From Microthrixaceae bacterium (GTDB lineage Bacteria > Actinomycetota > Acidimicrobiia > Acidimicrobiales > DATDAH01): a stretch of DNA of 63,273 nucleotides. The stretch spans positions 1 to 63,273 of the forward strand of contig JACJWK010000020.1 in assembly GCA_020637195.1 (NCBI GenBank), given 5' to 3'. The notes under the pieces are model-generated. The model was given only the letters and a program-made list of their open reading frames with translations. It was not told the DNA's origin and did no database searches. Shown in pieces: positions 1-9,983 of this stretch (its first letter is position 1; every line of letters starts with the position of its first letter). Made by a program: the position numbers and the translations under genes.

Positions 1-2
1 GC

Positions 3-209
3 GCCGATCGGTCGCAGCGGCTCGCCGCGCTCGACGACGAGCTCGCAGCCGCCGAGGCCGCCCTCGCAGCGTTGCGGGAGGAGCGCGACGGGCAGGCGCG
101 CGCCGTCGCGGAGGCGGAGGTCGCCGAGCGGGACGCGGCCGACTGGGTCGCGGCCGCGGCCGCCGGCGAGGAGGCGGCTCGTGCCGCCCTCGCCGACCAC
201 CGCGACTGA
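3..209 (+). CDS. C-terminal fragment of an Ala/Glu-rich coiled-coil protein
   Basis: The window opens inside a gene. Frame 3 is open from the first bases to a TGA at 207-209 and encodes 68 residues rich in Ala, Glu, Asp and Arg, with heptad-like runs such as RLAALDDELAAAEAALAALR. This is typical of a long alpha-helical coiled coil. The other two forward frames have no better claim. No domain can be named because the N-terminus lies outside the window. It could be the tail of a division, SMC-like or membrane-associated protein; the sequence does not decide this. Confidence 0.6.
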   Translation, partial: ADRSQRLAALDDELAAAEAALAALREERDGQARAVAEAEVAERDAADWVAAAAAGEEAARAALADHRD

Positions 210-368
210 CGGCGGTCGACCCCCACGGCCGGGCGCGTCCCTGGGACCCGGCCCGTCCGGGTGCCACGTCGAGTCGTCCCGGCGAGTTCGCAGGCCGTCC
301 TGAGCCTGCTCCAAGGCGAGGGCCCGACCATGGGCGTCGACCGATCCACACCGACCAAGGAGCCCCCC

Positions 369-1427
369 ATGCAGCGCCCCCGAAGCCCCCGACCCGAGGA
401 CCTGCTCGCCGACGACGGCCCCGTGCTGGACCGGCGGCGGTTCCTCACCTTCGCCGCGCTCGGGACGGGCGCCGCGGTGTCCAGCTTCGGCCTGGCCAAG
501 GTCGTCCTCGGCCGGGACGCGGCGACCGCCTCGGCCTCGTCGAGCAGCGGCGCGGCGGTGTCCGGCGCGGGTGCGAGCGGCGCCTCCACCACGAGCACGG
601 CGGCCACGGCCACCGCCGTCGCCGACGAGCTCGCCTACGGCATGGGCGACGTCAGTGCCGAGCACCTCACCATCACGGTGGCCGACGGCTACCGCACGAT
701 CGTCACGGCGTCGTACCCCGACCACGACATCGACGCCTCGTTCCGCTACCCCGGCACGCCCCAGCCCCAGGACCCCGGCGACACGTTCCGGGTCACGACC
801 GACCCCCAGGTGGCGTCGTCGCCGACCTACGTCGGCACGGGCCAGTACTTCGGCGTGCACCTCGACAGCGTCGTGTTCGACCCGAAGACCGCGGGCTACT
901 GGAACAACGACATGGGCAGCGGCTGGAACTACGTGGCCACCCCCGACCAGCTCGACGCCTACGGCGCCCACACCCGGCCCGAGACCGGCTTCTACCACTA
1001 CCACGCCGTCACGGCGCAGTGGGTGTCCGACACCGACGTGCACTCGGCCCTGGTGGGCTGGGCCGCCGACGGGTTCCCGATCTACCTCCGGTACGGCTAC
1101 ACCGACCCGACCGACGCCGGCAGCGGCGTCACCAACCTGGCGTCGAGCTACCGGTTGAAGAGCGGCGACCGTCCCAGCGACTCGCCCGGCGGCACCTACG
1201 ACGGGACCTTCGTCGCCGACTACGAGTACGTGGACGGCCTCGGTGACCTCGACGAGTGCAACGGCCGCGACTGCGTCACCCCCGAGTTCCCCGACGGCAC
1301 CTACGCCTACTTCCTGACCGACGAGTGGCCGTGGGTCCCGACCTACCTGCGGGGCACCCCGGACGACAGCTTCTCGCCGGGCCCCGGCGGCGCCGGTGGC
1401 GGGGCGGGCCAGCCTCCGGGTGCCTGA
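369..1427 (+). CDS. Tat-exported YHYH-domain protein
   Basis: 352 residues. I chose ATG 369 because AAGGAG lies at 357-362, six bases upstream; in-frame GTG 261 and ATG 330 are alternatives. The N-terminus has a twin-arginine signal (DRRRFLT followed by a short hydrophobic run, about residues 20-42), so export of a folded protein by the Tat system is expected. A low-complexity Ala/Ser/Thr linker follows. The rest matches the YHYH family: the GFYHYH motif, a WAADGFPIYLRYGY segment, LDECNGR, and a C-terminal YAYFLTDEWPW stretch. The biochemical role of YHYH proteins is not established; the clustered His and Tyr suggest metal binding (inference). It ends in a short Gly/Pro-rich tail. Confidence 0.85.
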   Translation: MQRPRSPRPEDLLADDGPVLDRRRFLTFAALGTGAAVSSFGLAKVVLGRDAATASASSSSGAAVSGAGASGASTTSTAATATAVADELAYGMGDVSAEHLTITVADGYRTIVTASYPDHDIDASFRYPGTPQPQDPGDTFRVTTDPQVASSPTYVGTGQYFGVHLDSVVFDPKTAGYWNNDMGSGWNYVATPDQLDAYGAHTRPETGFYHYHAVTAQWVSDTDVHSALVGWAADGFPIYLRYGYTDPTDAGSGVTNLASSYRLKSGDRPSDSPGGTYDGTFVADYEYVDGLGDLDECNGRDCVTPEFPDGTYAYFLTDEWPWVPTYLRGTPDDSFSPGPGGAGGGAGQPPGA

Positions 1428-1470
1428 CCGCCCGGCGCCCGACCCGGTCCCCGGGCCGCAACGGCGCGGC

Positions 1471-1953
1471 TCAGCGGGCCAGGTCGGCCAGCGTTCCCCC
1501 TGATCCCCGGACCAGCTCGTCGGGGGTCAGGGGGAACACGTCGTGGGGGGTGCCGGCCGCCGCCCACACCTCGTCGTAGCCGAGCAGGTCGCGGTCCACG
1601 AAGACCGGGAGCGCCGTGGCATGGCCGAACGGGGGAACGCCCCCGATGGCGTACCCGGTGGCGGCCCGGACCTCGGCGGCGTCGGCCCGCTCGGTGTGGT
1701 CGGCGCCGGCGGCGAGGGCGAGGGCGGCCTCGTCGAGCCGGTTCCGTCCGCTGACCAGCGCCATGACGACGAAGCCCGAGCCGTCGTCGCGCACCGCTCG
1801 GAAGGCCAGGGACTTGACGATCTGACCGACGTCGACGCCGATGGCGGCGGCCGCGTCCTCGGCGGTGCGGGTGCCCTCGGGGAAGCGGCGCGGCTCGACC
1901 CGGAGGCCGAGCGCAGCGGCGGCCTCCACGAAGGCCGCGGTCGTGGGGTGCAT
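1471..1953 (-). CDS. YbaK/EbsC-type aminoacyl-tRNA deacylase
   Basis: 160 residues, starting at the ATG read from 1953. It matches the YbaK/ProX editing-domain family: an N-terminal helix (MHPTTAAFVEAAAALG), the conserved lysine context GQIVKSLAFR, the segment SGRNRLDE, and the glycine-rich ATGYAIGGVPPFGH that forms the active-site wall. Such proteins hydrolyse mischarged tRNAs (Cys-tRNA-Pro, Ala-tRNA-Pro and similar) in the cytosol. It is divergently arranged with the NUDIX gene, with a 25-bp gap. Substrate specificity cannot be read from sequence. The family assignment is firm; the exact tRNA target is not. Confidence 0.88.
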   Translation of the reverse strand: MHPTTAAFVEAAAALGLRVEPRRFPEGTRTAEDAAAAIGVDVGQIVKSLAFRAVRDDGSGFVVMALVSGRNRLDEAALALAAGADHTERADAAEVRAATGYAIGGVPPFGHATALPVFVDRDLLGYDEVWAAAGTPHDVFPLTPDELVRGSGGTLADLAR

Positions 1954-1978
1954 CGGGCAATGCTGCCAGACTGGCGCG

Positions 1979-2463
1979 GTGCACCGATGGCTGGTGGGGG
2001 GCGCGTTGATCGAGGGGGCCGAAGGCCTCCTCCTGGTCCAGAACCGGCGTCGTGACGGCCGCGTCGACTGGTCCCCGCCGGGTGGCGTCATCGACGAGGG
2101 CGAGTCCCTGATCGAGGGCCTGGCCCGCGAGGTGCGCGAGGAGACCGGCCTGCGGGTCACCGCATGGGAGGGCCCCGTCTACTCGATCGAGGCCGAGGCG
2201 CCGGGACTCGGTTGGACGCTGCGGGTCGAGGTGCACCGCGCCACCGCCTACGAGGGCGAGCTCGTCGTCGACGACCCCGACGGCATCGTCGTCGACGCCC
2301 GCTTCGTGTCGGCGGCCTCGTGCGCCGGCCACCTGCAGGGCGGCCACCCCTGGGTGCGAGAGCCCCTGGTGGAGTGGCTGGGGGAGCGGTGGGCAGGCAC
2401 GCGCGGCTTCGGCTACCGCGTCGACGGTGACGACCTCGCCGCCCTCTCGGTCCGTCGGCTCTG

Positions 2464-2464
<1 letters not shown>
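1979..2464 (+). CDS. NUDIX hydrolase
   Basis: 161 residues from GTG 1979. The complete NUDIX box is present: G-x5-E-x7-R-E-V-x-E-E-x-G-L, read as GVIDEGESLIEGLAREVREE followed by TGL, around residues 37-59. It binds the divalent metal and cleaves a nucleoside diphosphate linked to some moiety X. The N-terminal strand (HRWLVGGALIEGAEGLLLVQ) fits the fold. Its stop overlaps the dinB start by one base, so the two are probably co-transcribed and translationally coupled; with a Y-family polymerase next door, a nucleotide-pool cleaning role is plausible (inference). CAGACT lies six bases before the start, resembling the leaderless -10 boxes found elsewhere in the window. Confidence 0.88.
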
Positions 2465-3761
<1,297 letters not shown>

Positions 3762-3838
3762 CCACCCGGCCCGGCGGCGCGCGACGCGGCCCCCACGATT
3801 TGCGCCCCATGCGCGTTGTTGGCGCCTGGGACGTGTGC

Positions 3839-3844
3839 GATCAT
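3839..3844 (+). promoter_or_regulatory. possible -10 box (GATCAT), leaderless DUF3040 gene
   Basis: GATCAT ends six bases before GTG 3851. It has the key A at position 2 and T at position 6 of a TANNNT box but lacks the first T. It is weaker than the other boxes in this window, but it supports 3851 rather than an upstream start. Confidence 0.35.
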
Positions 3845-3850
3845 GGCGTG

Positions 3851-4225
3851 GTGCCGCTTTCCGAGGACGAGCAGAGGATCCTGTTCGAGATCGAGCAGAA
3901 GCTCACCGAGAGCGACCCGGCGCTCGCCCGCGAGGTCGGCTCGACCACGATCTACACCCACGCCTTCCGGAACATGAAGTGGGCGGCGCTGGCGTTCCTC
4001 GTCGGCGTCGTGTTGATGATCGCGACGCTGGCCCAGTCGTACCTGCTCGCCTTCGGCGGCTTCCTCGTGATGCTGGCCAGCGCGCTCTGGTTCGAGCGGA
4101 ACCTGCGCAAGCTGGGTCGGGCCGGGTTCGAGCAGATGACCCGGTCCTCGCGCTCGGCGGGGCTGAAGGACTACCTGGGGTCCACCAGCCAGCGCATGCG
4201 CGACCGCTTCCGCCGCGAGGACTGA
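3851..4225 (+). CDS. DUF3040 membrane protein
   Basis: 124 residues. It begins MPLSEDEQRILFEIEQKL when started at GTG 3851, which is the usual opening of actinobacterial DUF3040 proteins. The central part has two adjacent transmembrane helices (WAALAFLVGVVLMIATLAQSY and LLAFGGFLVMLASALWF, about residues 45-82). A basic cytoplasmic tail (MRDRFRRED) follows. The family is common in actinobacteria and its function is unknown. It stands alone between dinB and the convergent transglutaminase gene. The GATCAT six bases upstream of the start suggests its own leaderless transcript. Confidence 0.85.
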   Translation: MPLSEDEQRILFEIEQKLTESDPALAREVGSTTIYTHAFRNMKWAALAFLVGVVLMIATLAQSYLLAFGGFLVMLASALWFERNLRKLGRAGFEQMTRSSRSAGLKDYLGSTSQRMRDRFRRED

Positions 4226-4249
4226 GCGCCGCGCCCGCGCCCGGCGGGC

Positions 4250-6538
4250 TCAGGTGCGGGCCCGGTCGGCGGTGGGCCCGTCGTGGGCGGGCCCGGGCCG
4301 CCACCACTGCAGCCGGCGGGCGACCCGCCGGCGCAGGGGCGTGCGTCGACGCACGTCGGTGACGACCGCCTTGGCGTCCTCTGCGGCACGCCGGGCCACG
4401 GGCGCGGGCACCCCGCCGGGCGCGTAGTCGGCGGCGGTCGCCGCCAGCGCCAGGGAGCGGTGGGCGTCGCGCCCGGTCCCGAGCGCGGGCGCGGCGCGGG
4501 CGGAGAACTCGAGGGGCGTCTCGGACGGGCCCGGCGCCACCCCGGTCACCGCCAGGGCGTCGTTGGCGGTCAGCCACGCCACGCGGGCCGCCTCGTCCGG
4601 GCCCCGTCGGCGCCGCCACCTCCATCGCAGCCGGCGAACGGCGACGGTCCCGGCCGCGGCGAGCAGGTACAGCAGTGCCGCCCCCAGCACCACGGCCGAC
4701 GCCGCGGCGGCCCGGCCGGCCCAGGGCGAGCGGCGGGCGGCGGGCGCCGCGGTCGCGCGCGTGTCGTCGTCGGGGTTCCGCCCCGGACGGGAGGCGGCGG
4801 GCGCCGGCACGGTCGTGGTCACGCCCGCCGAGGAGTGGAGCGTGATCTCGGGACCGACCGACGTGGCCTGGTCCGGCTGCACCCCCGTGTAGGACTCGGC
4901 GCCCGGGGCCCCCCGGCCGGGGGTGGGCTCGAAGGCCACCCAGCCGAATCCGCTGAGGTACACCTCGGGCCAGGCGTGGGCGTGCTCTCCCCGCACGACG
5001 AACCGGCCGAGGTCGGCGGGGTCGCGCTGGCCGGGGGTGAAGCCCACCGCCACCCGGGCGGGCAGGCCCACCGATCGGGCCATCGCCGCGTAGGTGCCCG
5101 CGAACTGCTCGCAGAAGCCGGTGCGGCGGGCGAGGAAGGCGTCGACCGCGTTCTCCCCGTGGCCGGCCGGGACGTCGGTCGAGTACGAGAAGCCGTCGCG
5201 GAAGAACTCCTGGAGCGCCAGCGCCCGGTCGTAGTCGGTGGCGGCGCCGTCGACCACCCCGGCCGCCGTGGCCCGGGCGGACCGGCTGAAGTCGTCGGGC
5301 AGCGCCGTGTAGTTCGCCCGCAGGTCGTCGGGGGCGGGGCCCGCCTGCCGGAGGGCGTCCGGGGTCAGCTGTGGGAGTCGCGAGACGACCGTGTAGCGGG
5401 TGCCGTCGGAGGTGGCGCGCTCCTGGTCCACCACCAACGTCGCCGAGGCCGGCTCCCACCGGACGTCGAGCCCCGCGCTGTCCACCACCGACGGTTCGTA
5501 GGCGGCGGGCAACCAGATCGCGGACAGGCCGGTGATCTCGAACTCCTGGCGGAGCGGTCGGGACACCCGGTCCGGGGCCACCCCGGTGGGCAGCTCGCCC
5601 TGCGCCTCCTGGAACGTGCCGCCCGAGGACCACAGCTCGCCGTCGAACCGGTCGAGCGACGTCATGCGCCAGTAGGCCGGCTCGTCGCTGCGCACCGTGA
5701 ACACCTCGGTCCGGCGCTGGTCGAGCAGGCGGGCCCGGATGTCCACGAGCGGGCTGAGGGTCACCCGCGGGCCCTCGCTCCCGCCGCGCCCGTCGAGGGC
5801 GATGAGCGCAGGGTCCCCGGACCCCGGCAGGCGGGGCGCCACCGCGACCCCGGCCACGAGGGCGGCCGCGGCGAGCGCGCCGCCGGCGGCGAGCAGGGCG
5901 CGCGTGCCCCGCCCGGTGCCCCGGGCGACCCAGCGCACGGTGAGCTCCTGGCGGTAGGCGCGGTGGAGCAGCACGAAGGCCAGCGCGACGGCCAGGTAGC
6001 CCACGGCGGCGAGGGTGCCGTGGCCCTCCTCGCCCAGCACGGCGGCGAACAGCACCAGCGCGGCGCTGGGCACGACGGCCTCGAACGGCGCCCACAGCCG
6101 GAACGCGGCCCAGTCGGCGATGTAGGCCACCAGCCAGAGCGCGACGGTGGTGGCCAGGAGGAACCCCGTGGTCGGCGGCGTGGGGGCGACCACCTCCTGG
6201 AACGTCGTCCACCCGTCGCCGAGCTCGCCGGCCACGGCGTCCCAGGACGCGGTCGTGGGCAGGCCGTACCACGTCGAGGAGGCGGCGTGGAGCCAGGTGG
6301 TGGTGAGCACGGCGACGACGGCCGCGACCAACGCGGTGAGCGGCAGCCCGAGCCGTCCGGCGCGAGCCGCCGCCACGGTGGCGTGGGCCACGCACGCGGT
6401 CACGGCGAGCCGCGGCAGGTAGGACCAGTCGGTGAACAGGGGGTGGAGCGCCGCCAGTGCGGTGAGGCTCAACGCGAGCAGCGCCGCCTCGGCCGGGATC
6501 CGCAGCCGGGCGCGCCGGGTCGGGCGCGGGGCGGTCAC
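4250..6538 (-). CDS. membrane transglutaminase-like protein (TgpA type)
   Basis: 762 residues, starting at the GTG read from 6538; this overlaps the stop of the DUF58 gene as GTGA, so the two are translationally coupled. Layout: about six hydrophobic helices in residues 1-230, a long extracytoplasmic region, and a transglutaminase core with Cys476 (RTGFCEQFAG), His521 (EHAHAWPEV) and an acidic residue at 537 (FEPTPG). A Pro/Ala linker, one more membrane helix (AASAVVLGAALLYLLAAAG) and an Arg-rich cytoplasmic tail follow. The catalytic triad is intact apart from Glu in place of the more usual Asp. It is the last gene of a moxR-DUF58-transglutaminase operon, a widespread arrangement thought to act on envelope proteins; the substrate is unknown. 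Confidence 0.88.
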   Translation of the reverse strand: MTAPRPTRRARLRIPAEAALLALSLTALAALHPLFTDWSYLPRLAVTACVAHATVAAARAGRLGLPLTALVAAVVAVLTTTWLHAASSTWYGLPTTASWDAVAGELGDGWTTFQEVVAPTPPTTGFLLATTVALWLVAYIADWAAFRLWAPFEAVVPSAALVLFAAVLGEEGHGTLAAVGYLAVALAFVLLHRAYRQELTVRWVARGTGRGTRALLAAGGALAAAALVAGVAVAPRLPGSGDPALIALDGRGGSEGPRVTLSPLVDIRARLLDQRRTEVFTVRSDEPAYWRMTSLDRFDGELWSSGGTFQEAQGELPTGVAPDRVSRPLRQEFEITGLSAIWLPAAYEPSVVDSAGLDVRWEPASATLVVDQERATSDGTRYTVVSRLPQLTPDALRQAGPAPDDLRANYTALPDDFSRSARATAAGVVDGAATDYDRALALQEFFRDGFSYSTDVPAGHGENAVDAFLARRTGFCEQFAGTYAAMARSVGLPARVAVGFTPGQRDPADLGRFVVRGEHAHAWPEVYLSGFGWVAFEPTPGRGAPGAESYTGVQPDQATSVGPEITLHSSAGVTTTVPAPAASRPGRNPDDDTRATAAPAARRSPWAGRAAAASAVVLGAALLYLLAAAGTVAVRRLRWRWRRRRGPDEAARVAWLTANDALAVTGVAPGPSETPLEFSARAAPALGTGRDAHRSLALAATAADYAPGGVPAPVARRAAEDAKAVVTDVRRRTPLRRRVARRLQWWRPGPAHDGPTADRART

Positions 6539-7722
6539 GGGGCGCCCACCGGCGCCGGTCGGCGGGTGAGCCGTTCCCACACGACCGGGAAGGGGGCGGT
6601 GGCCGTGACCCGGGGCCCGTCGTCGCCCCGGGCGGCGCCGTCGCCGGCGTCGGGGTCCCACGACGACGGGTTGAACAGCACCGGCACGACGCGTCCGTAG
6701 CGCGACCCGAGGCGCTGGAGGCGACGGCGGTCGTCGGGGGCGGCGTCGGCCGGCAGCAACAGGACCAGCGTGCCTCCGGGGTGACGGGAGAGCCGGTCGA
6801 CGGCGCGACCGAGGTCGTGGGTGGCGGCCGCGGTGACGAGGGCGAGGCGCTCCATGATGGCGTCGACCTGCGCGTGCGAGCCGGCGAACCCCGAGTCGGT
6901 GCCGTCCGACGTGACGAGCCGGAGCTGCTGGCCGCGGCGCCGGCCGGCGTGCACGAGGGAGGCCGCGGCCCGCACGGCGGGCTCGATGCTCTCGGGGGGT
7001 CGGTAGCCCGCCCGGAGGTCGAGGAACACGGTGGCCCTTCCCTGCCACGGCAGCTCGTCCTGGCGGACCATGAGGCGGTCGCGGCGAGCGGTCGACGCCC
7101 AGTGGACGTGGCGCAGGTCGTCGCCCACGACGTACTCCCGCAGGGCGAAGAACTCCTCGCCCGCCGGGCTCAGGCGGTGGCGGGGGTCGCGGCCCGCGTG
7201 CGGGTCGGTCCCCGACGAGTCGGGGATCGGCGCCACGTCGTCGATGGCCGGGTAGACGGTCAGCTCCGAGACCCCGGTGACCCGCACGCGGGCCTGGGCC
7301 AGACCGAAGGGGTCGCCGACCAGCACCTCGAGCGGCCCGACCCGGAGCAGCCCCCGTCGCTCGGTGGGGAGCTCGTAGCTGGCGCCCGTGACCGCCTCGC
7401 GCTCGAGGGGGGCCACGGCGAGCCGCGCGCCCCGCGTGCCCGACACCTGGTCCACGAGGGTGAGCACCGGGGTGCGGCGCCGGCCCCGGTTGCGCACCTC
7501 GAGCTCGATCGTGCTGGAGCGCCCCGCGTGCACGCGCCGGGGGTGCAGCTCGCGGGCCACGTCGAGGTGGAGCCGGCGCAGGCCCACGCCGACCGCGGCG
7601 AGCAGGACGAGCACGCCGAGGGTGGCGCCGGCGACGAACGCCTCGTCGAGCGCGAGCAGCCGCCCCACCGCGAGCAGCGCGACGGCGCCGGCCGCGGTGA
7701 GCCAGCCCGTGCGGGTGAGCAC
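6535..7722 (-). CDS. DUF58 domain protein
   Basis: 395 residues from a GTG read from 7722. Two membrane helices lie at the N-terminus (about residues 8-48), followed by a beta-rich region and then the DUF58 hallmark LREYVVGDDLRHVHWASTAR at about residues 190-210. The C-terminal half resembles a von Willebrand A fold (TVFLDLRAGY, GGTLVLLLPAD). DUF58 proteins are nearly always encoded beside a MoxR ATPase and are thought to be its client or partner. Here the moxR gene ends 13 bp upstream, and the transglutaminase start overlaps this gene's stop. The biochemical role is not known; membrane association and operon membership are clear. Confidence 0.88.
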   Translation of the reverse strand: MLTRTGWLTAAGAVALLAVGRLLALDEAFVAGATLGVLVLLAAVGVGLRRLHLDVARELHPRRVHAGRSSTIELEVRNRGRRRTPVLTLVDQVSGTRGARLAVAPLEREAVTGASYELPTERRGLLRVGPLEVLVGDPFGLAQARVRVTGVSELTVYPAIDDVAPIPDSSGTDPHAGRDPRHRLSPAGEEFFALREYVVGDDLRHVHWASTARRDRLMVRQDELPWQGRATVFLDLRAGYRPPESIEPAVRAAASLVHAGRRRGQQLRLVTSDGTDSGFAGSHAQVDAIMERLALVTAAATHDLGRAVDRLSRHPGGTLVLLLPADAAPDDRRRLQRLGSRYGRVVPVLFNPSSWDPDAGDGAARGDDGPRVTATAPFPVVWERLTRRPAPVGAP

Positions 7723-7735
7723 GCGCGCCGGTCCC

Positions 7736-8692
7736 TCAGCGCCCGGTCGGGAGCGGGACCGTGTGCAACAGGTCGTCCACGACGTCCGCGGTGCGGACGC
7801 CTTGGAGCTGGGCCTCGGGCGACAGCAGCAACCGGTGGTCGAGCACGGGGTGGGCCAGCGCCTTCAGGTCGTCGGGCACGACGAACTCGCGGCCCGTGGA
7901 CGCCGCCCGGGCGCGCGCCACCCGCTGGAGCCCGAGCGTGGCGCGTGGCGACATGCCGAGGGCGAGCTGGGGGTGGTGGCGCGAGGCGTCGGCGAGGTCG
8001 ACCAGGTAGGTGCGCAGTGCCGGCGCGACGTGGACGGCGCGGGCCGCCTCGGCCAGGCCCGCGATCTCGTCGACCCCTGCGACCGGGACCAGGTCGGCGA
8101 GCGGCTCCCGGCCGCCGTGGGCCTCGAGCACCTCGGCCTCGGCCTCGCGGGACGGGTAGCCCACCGAGAGCCGCATCAAGAACCGGTCGAGCTGGCTCTC
8201 GGGCAGGGGATAGGTGCCCTCGTGCTCGATCGGGTTCTGCGTGGCGATGACCATGAAGGGCGGCTCCATGGGATAGGTGACGCCGTCGACGGTGACCTGG
8301 CGCTCGCCCATCGCTTCGAGCAGGGCGGACTGGGTCTTGGGCGAGGCCCGGTTGATCTCGTCGCCGAGGACGATGCCGGCGAACAGCGGGCCCGGCCGGA
8401 ACTCGAAGCGGCCCTCGGCCCGGCTCCAGACGTTGACGCCGACCACGTCGGACGGCAGGAGGTCGGGCGTGAACTGCACCCGACCGAAGGTGCAGTCGAG
8501 CGATCGGGCCAGCGCCTTGGCCAGGCTCGTCTTGCCGACCCCGGGCACGTCCTCGAGCAGCACGTGGCCCTCGGCCACCAGGCCCAGCAGCAGCTGGCGC
8601 ACCACGGCGGCCTTGCCCTGGATGACGCGCTCGATGTTCGCCTGCACCCGGGCGAAGACGTCCGACTGCGGCTCCGGCTCTCGCAGCGCCAT
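7736..8692 (-). CDS. MoxR-family AAA+ ATPase
   Basis: 318 residues, ATG read from 8692. Walker A is at residues 50-55 (PGVGKT), Walker B is GIVLGDEINRASPKTQ, sensor 1 is MVIATQNPIEHEGTYPLPE, and an arginine-rich lid follows (GMSPRATLGLQRVARARA). These are the standard MoxR features. Such ATPases act as chaperone-like assembly factors for neighbouring DUF58/VWA proteins. It is the first gene of a three-gene operon (moxR, DUF58, transglutaminase). TAACCT lies seven bases upstream of the start on the coding strand, so the operon is probably led by a nearly leaderless message. It is divergent from the ROK gene, 30 bp apart. Confidence 0.92.
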   Translation of the reverse strand: MALREPEPQSDVFARVQANIERVIQGKAAVVRQLLLGLVAEGHVLLEDVPGVGKTSLAKALARSLDCTFGRVQFTPDLLPSDVVGVNVWSRAEGRFEFRPGPLFAGIVLGDEINRASPKTQSALLEAMGERQVTVDGVTYPMEPPFMVIATQNPIEHEGTYPLPESQLDRFLMRLSVGYPSREAEAEVLEAHGGREPLADLVPVAGVDEIAGLAEAARAVHVAPALRTYLVDLADASRHHPQLALGMSPRATLGLQRVARARAASTGREFVVPDDLKALAHPVLDHRLLLSPEAQLQGVRTADVVDDLLHTVPLPTGR

Positions 8693-8699
8693 GGAGCCG

Positions 8700-8705
8700 A
8701 GGTTA
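8700..8705 (-). promoter_or_regulatory. -10 box TAACCT for moxR operon
   Basis: On the minus strand TAACCT precedes the moxR ATG by seven bases. It fits TANNNT and places the transcript start at or next to the start codon. Confidence 0.5.
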
Positions 8706-8722
8706 AAGGGTGCTGGGGCAGA

Positions 8723-9622
8723 ATGGCGGGCGTGGGGACCGCCCTGGCCGTCGACGTCGGCGGCACGAAGCTCGCCGTCGGGCTCGTCACCGACCGGGGC
8801 CAGCTCGTCCACGCCGCCCGCGCCGCCACGCCGACGGCGGCCGAGCCCGACGCGGTCTTCGCCCCGCTCGCCGACCTCGTCGACCGCGTCGCGGTCGCCG
8901 CGACGCGGGAGGGGCTCGTCCCGGAGGTCTGCGGTGTGGGGTGCGGGGGGCCGATGAGCGCCGGCGGCGAGACGGTGTCGCCGCTCAACATCGCGGGCTG
9001 GCGGGACTTCCCCCTGCGGGCCCGGCTCGAGGCCGCCACGGGACTGCCCACGTTCGTCGACAACGACGCGAAGGCGCTGGCGCTGGCGGAGGGATGGCGC
9101 GGTGCGGCCCGGGGGGTCGAGTCGTACCTCGCGATGGTGGTGTCCACGGGGGTGGGGGGCGGGATCGTGCTCGAAGGCCGCCTGCTCGACGGCGGATCGG
9201 GCAACGCCGGCCACGTGGGTCACGTCGTGGTCGACCCCGCCGGGCGACGGTGCGAGTGCGGCGCGCGCGGTTGCCTGGAGGCCGAGGCGTCGGGGACCGC
9301 CATCGCGGCGATCACCGGGCGCCCTGCCGCCGAGGCCGGGGCGGAGGTCGTGGCCCGCACGGGCCGGCTGGTGGGACGGGCCGTCGGCTCGGTGGCGAAC
9401 CTGCTCGACCTGCGACTCGCCGTGGTGGCGGGCTCGGTCGCCCTCGGCTTCGGCGACCCGTTCTTCGCCGCCGCGCAGGACGAGCTCGACGCGACGGCGT
9501 GCCTCGACTTCTCCCGGGGCGCCCGGATCCGGCCCGCGGGGCTGGGCGACGCCGGCCCCCTGGTCGGCGCGGCGGCGGTCGGCCGCCGCGGCCTCGGCCG
9601 GCCCGTGCGGCCGGGCCGGTAG
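8723..9622 (+). CDS. ROK-family sugar kinase (glucokinase-like)
   Basis: 299 residues from ATG 8723. It has the ASKHA phosphate-binding motif near the start (AVDVGGTKLAVGLV), the second glycine loop VVSTGVGGGIVLEG, the ROK signature around GGSGNAGHVGHVVVDP, and the zinc-binding CECGARGCLEAEASG. ROK enzymes phosphorylate glucose or N-acylated hexoses with ATP in the cytosol; related proteins are repressors, but no DNA-binding domain is present here, so a kinase is favoured. Exact sugar unknown. No clear Shine-Dalgarno is seen. The next gene's -10 box overlaps its stop codon. Confidence 0.85.
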   Translation: MAGVGTALAVDVGGTKLAVGLVTDRGQLVHAARAATPTAAEPDAVFAPLADLVDRVAVAATREGLVPEVCGVGCGGPMSAGGETVSPLNIAGWRDFPLRARLEAATGLPTFVDNDAKALALAEGWRGAARGVESYLAMVVSTGVGGGIVLEGRLLDGGSGNAGHVGHVVVDPAGRRCECGARGCLEAEASGTAIAAITGRPAAEAGAEVVARTGRLVGRAVGSVANLLDLRLAVVAGSVALGFGDPFFAAAQDELDATACLDFSRGARIRPAGLGDAGPLVGAAAVGRRGLGRPVRPGR

Positions 9623-9625
9623 GTT
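9620..9625 (+). promoter_or_regulatory. -10 box TAGGTT for 84-residue gene
   Basis: TAGGTT is followed by seven bases and then ATG 9633. Its first three bases are the stop codon of the ROK gene. This predicts a leaderless transcript. Confidence 0.5.
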
Positions 9626-9632
9626 GGCGCCC

Positions 9633-9887
9633 ATGTCCTGGGAGGTACGGGCGCTGGCGGCCGTCGCCGTGCGGCCCCGGTTGTGGCGCACCGCGCTGGT
9701 CCAGGTCGCGCGCCTCGCCCGGCCCGGCTGGTGGCGCCGGTGGCCCCTGCTGCCGCTGCCCGACCGGGACTACCTGCGGTTCCGGCTGGTCACCGCCTAC
9801 GGCGACCCGGATCGGGCCCCGGAGACCGACGACCTCGTCACCTACCTCCACTGGTGCCGGGCCTGGCCACGCGTGGCGGGCGGCTGA
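9633..9887 (+). CDS. small Trp/Arg-rich protein of unknown function
   Basis: 84 residues beginning MSWEVRALAAVAVRPRLW. I do not recognise the family with certainty. It has many Trp, Arg and Leu residues, a central PGWWRRWPLLPLPDRDYLRFR and a C-terminal DLVTYLHWCRAWPRV, with no clear membrane helix. The amphipathic N-terminal helix suggests membrane surface or partner binding (inference). Codon use matches the neighbours. A TAGGTT box seven bases before the ATG supports real expression. It lies between the ROK and HNH genes in the same direction. Confidence 0.7.
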   Translation: MSWEVRALAAVAVRPRLWRTALVQVARLARPGWWRRWPLLPLPDRDYLRFRLVTAYGDPDRAPETDDLVTYLHWCRAWPRVAGG

Positions 9888-9971
9888 CCCGTGACGGGGG
9901 CGCCGGGGCTGACGGGAGCGACGTCGCGGGCGCGGCCGGCAAACCCCTGCGAGGCCACCCGGGGTGGGGGA

Positions 9972-9977
9972 TAGGTT
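9972..9977 (+). promoter_or_regulatory. -10 box TAGGTT for HNH gene
   Basis: TAGGTT, then six bases, then GTG 9984. It is the same hexamer and almost the same spacing as at 9620, again predicting a leaderless message. Confidence 0.55.
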
Positions 9978-9983
9978 CGCCCG

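Noticed and set aside
3903..6395. Long minus-strand frame overlapping the transglutaminase
   Set aside because: Arg/Pro/Gly-rich with no hydrophobic helices; the overlapping frame is the clear membrane transglutaminase.
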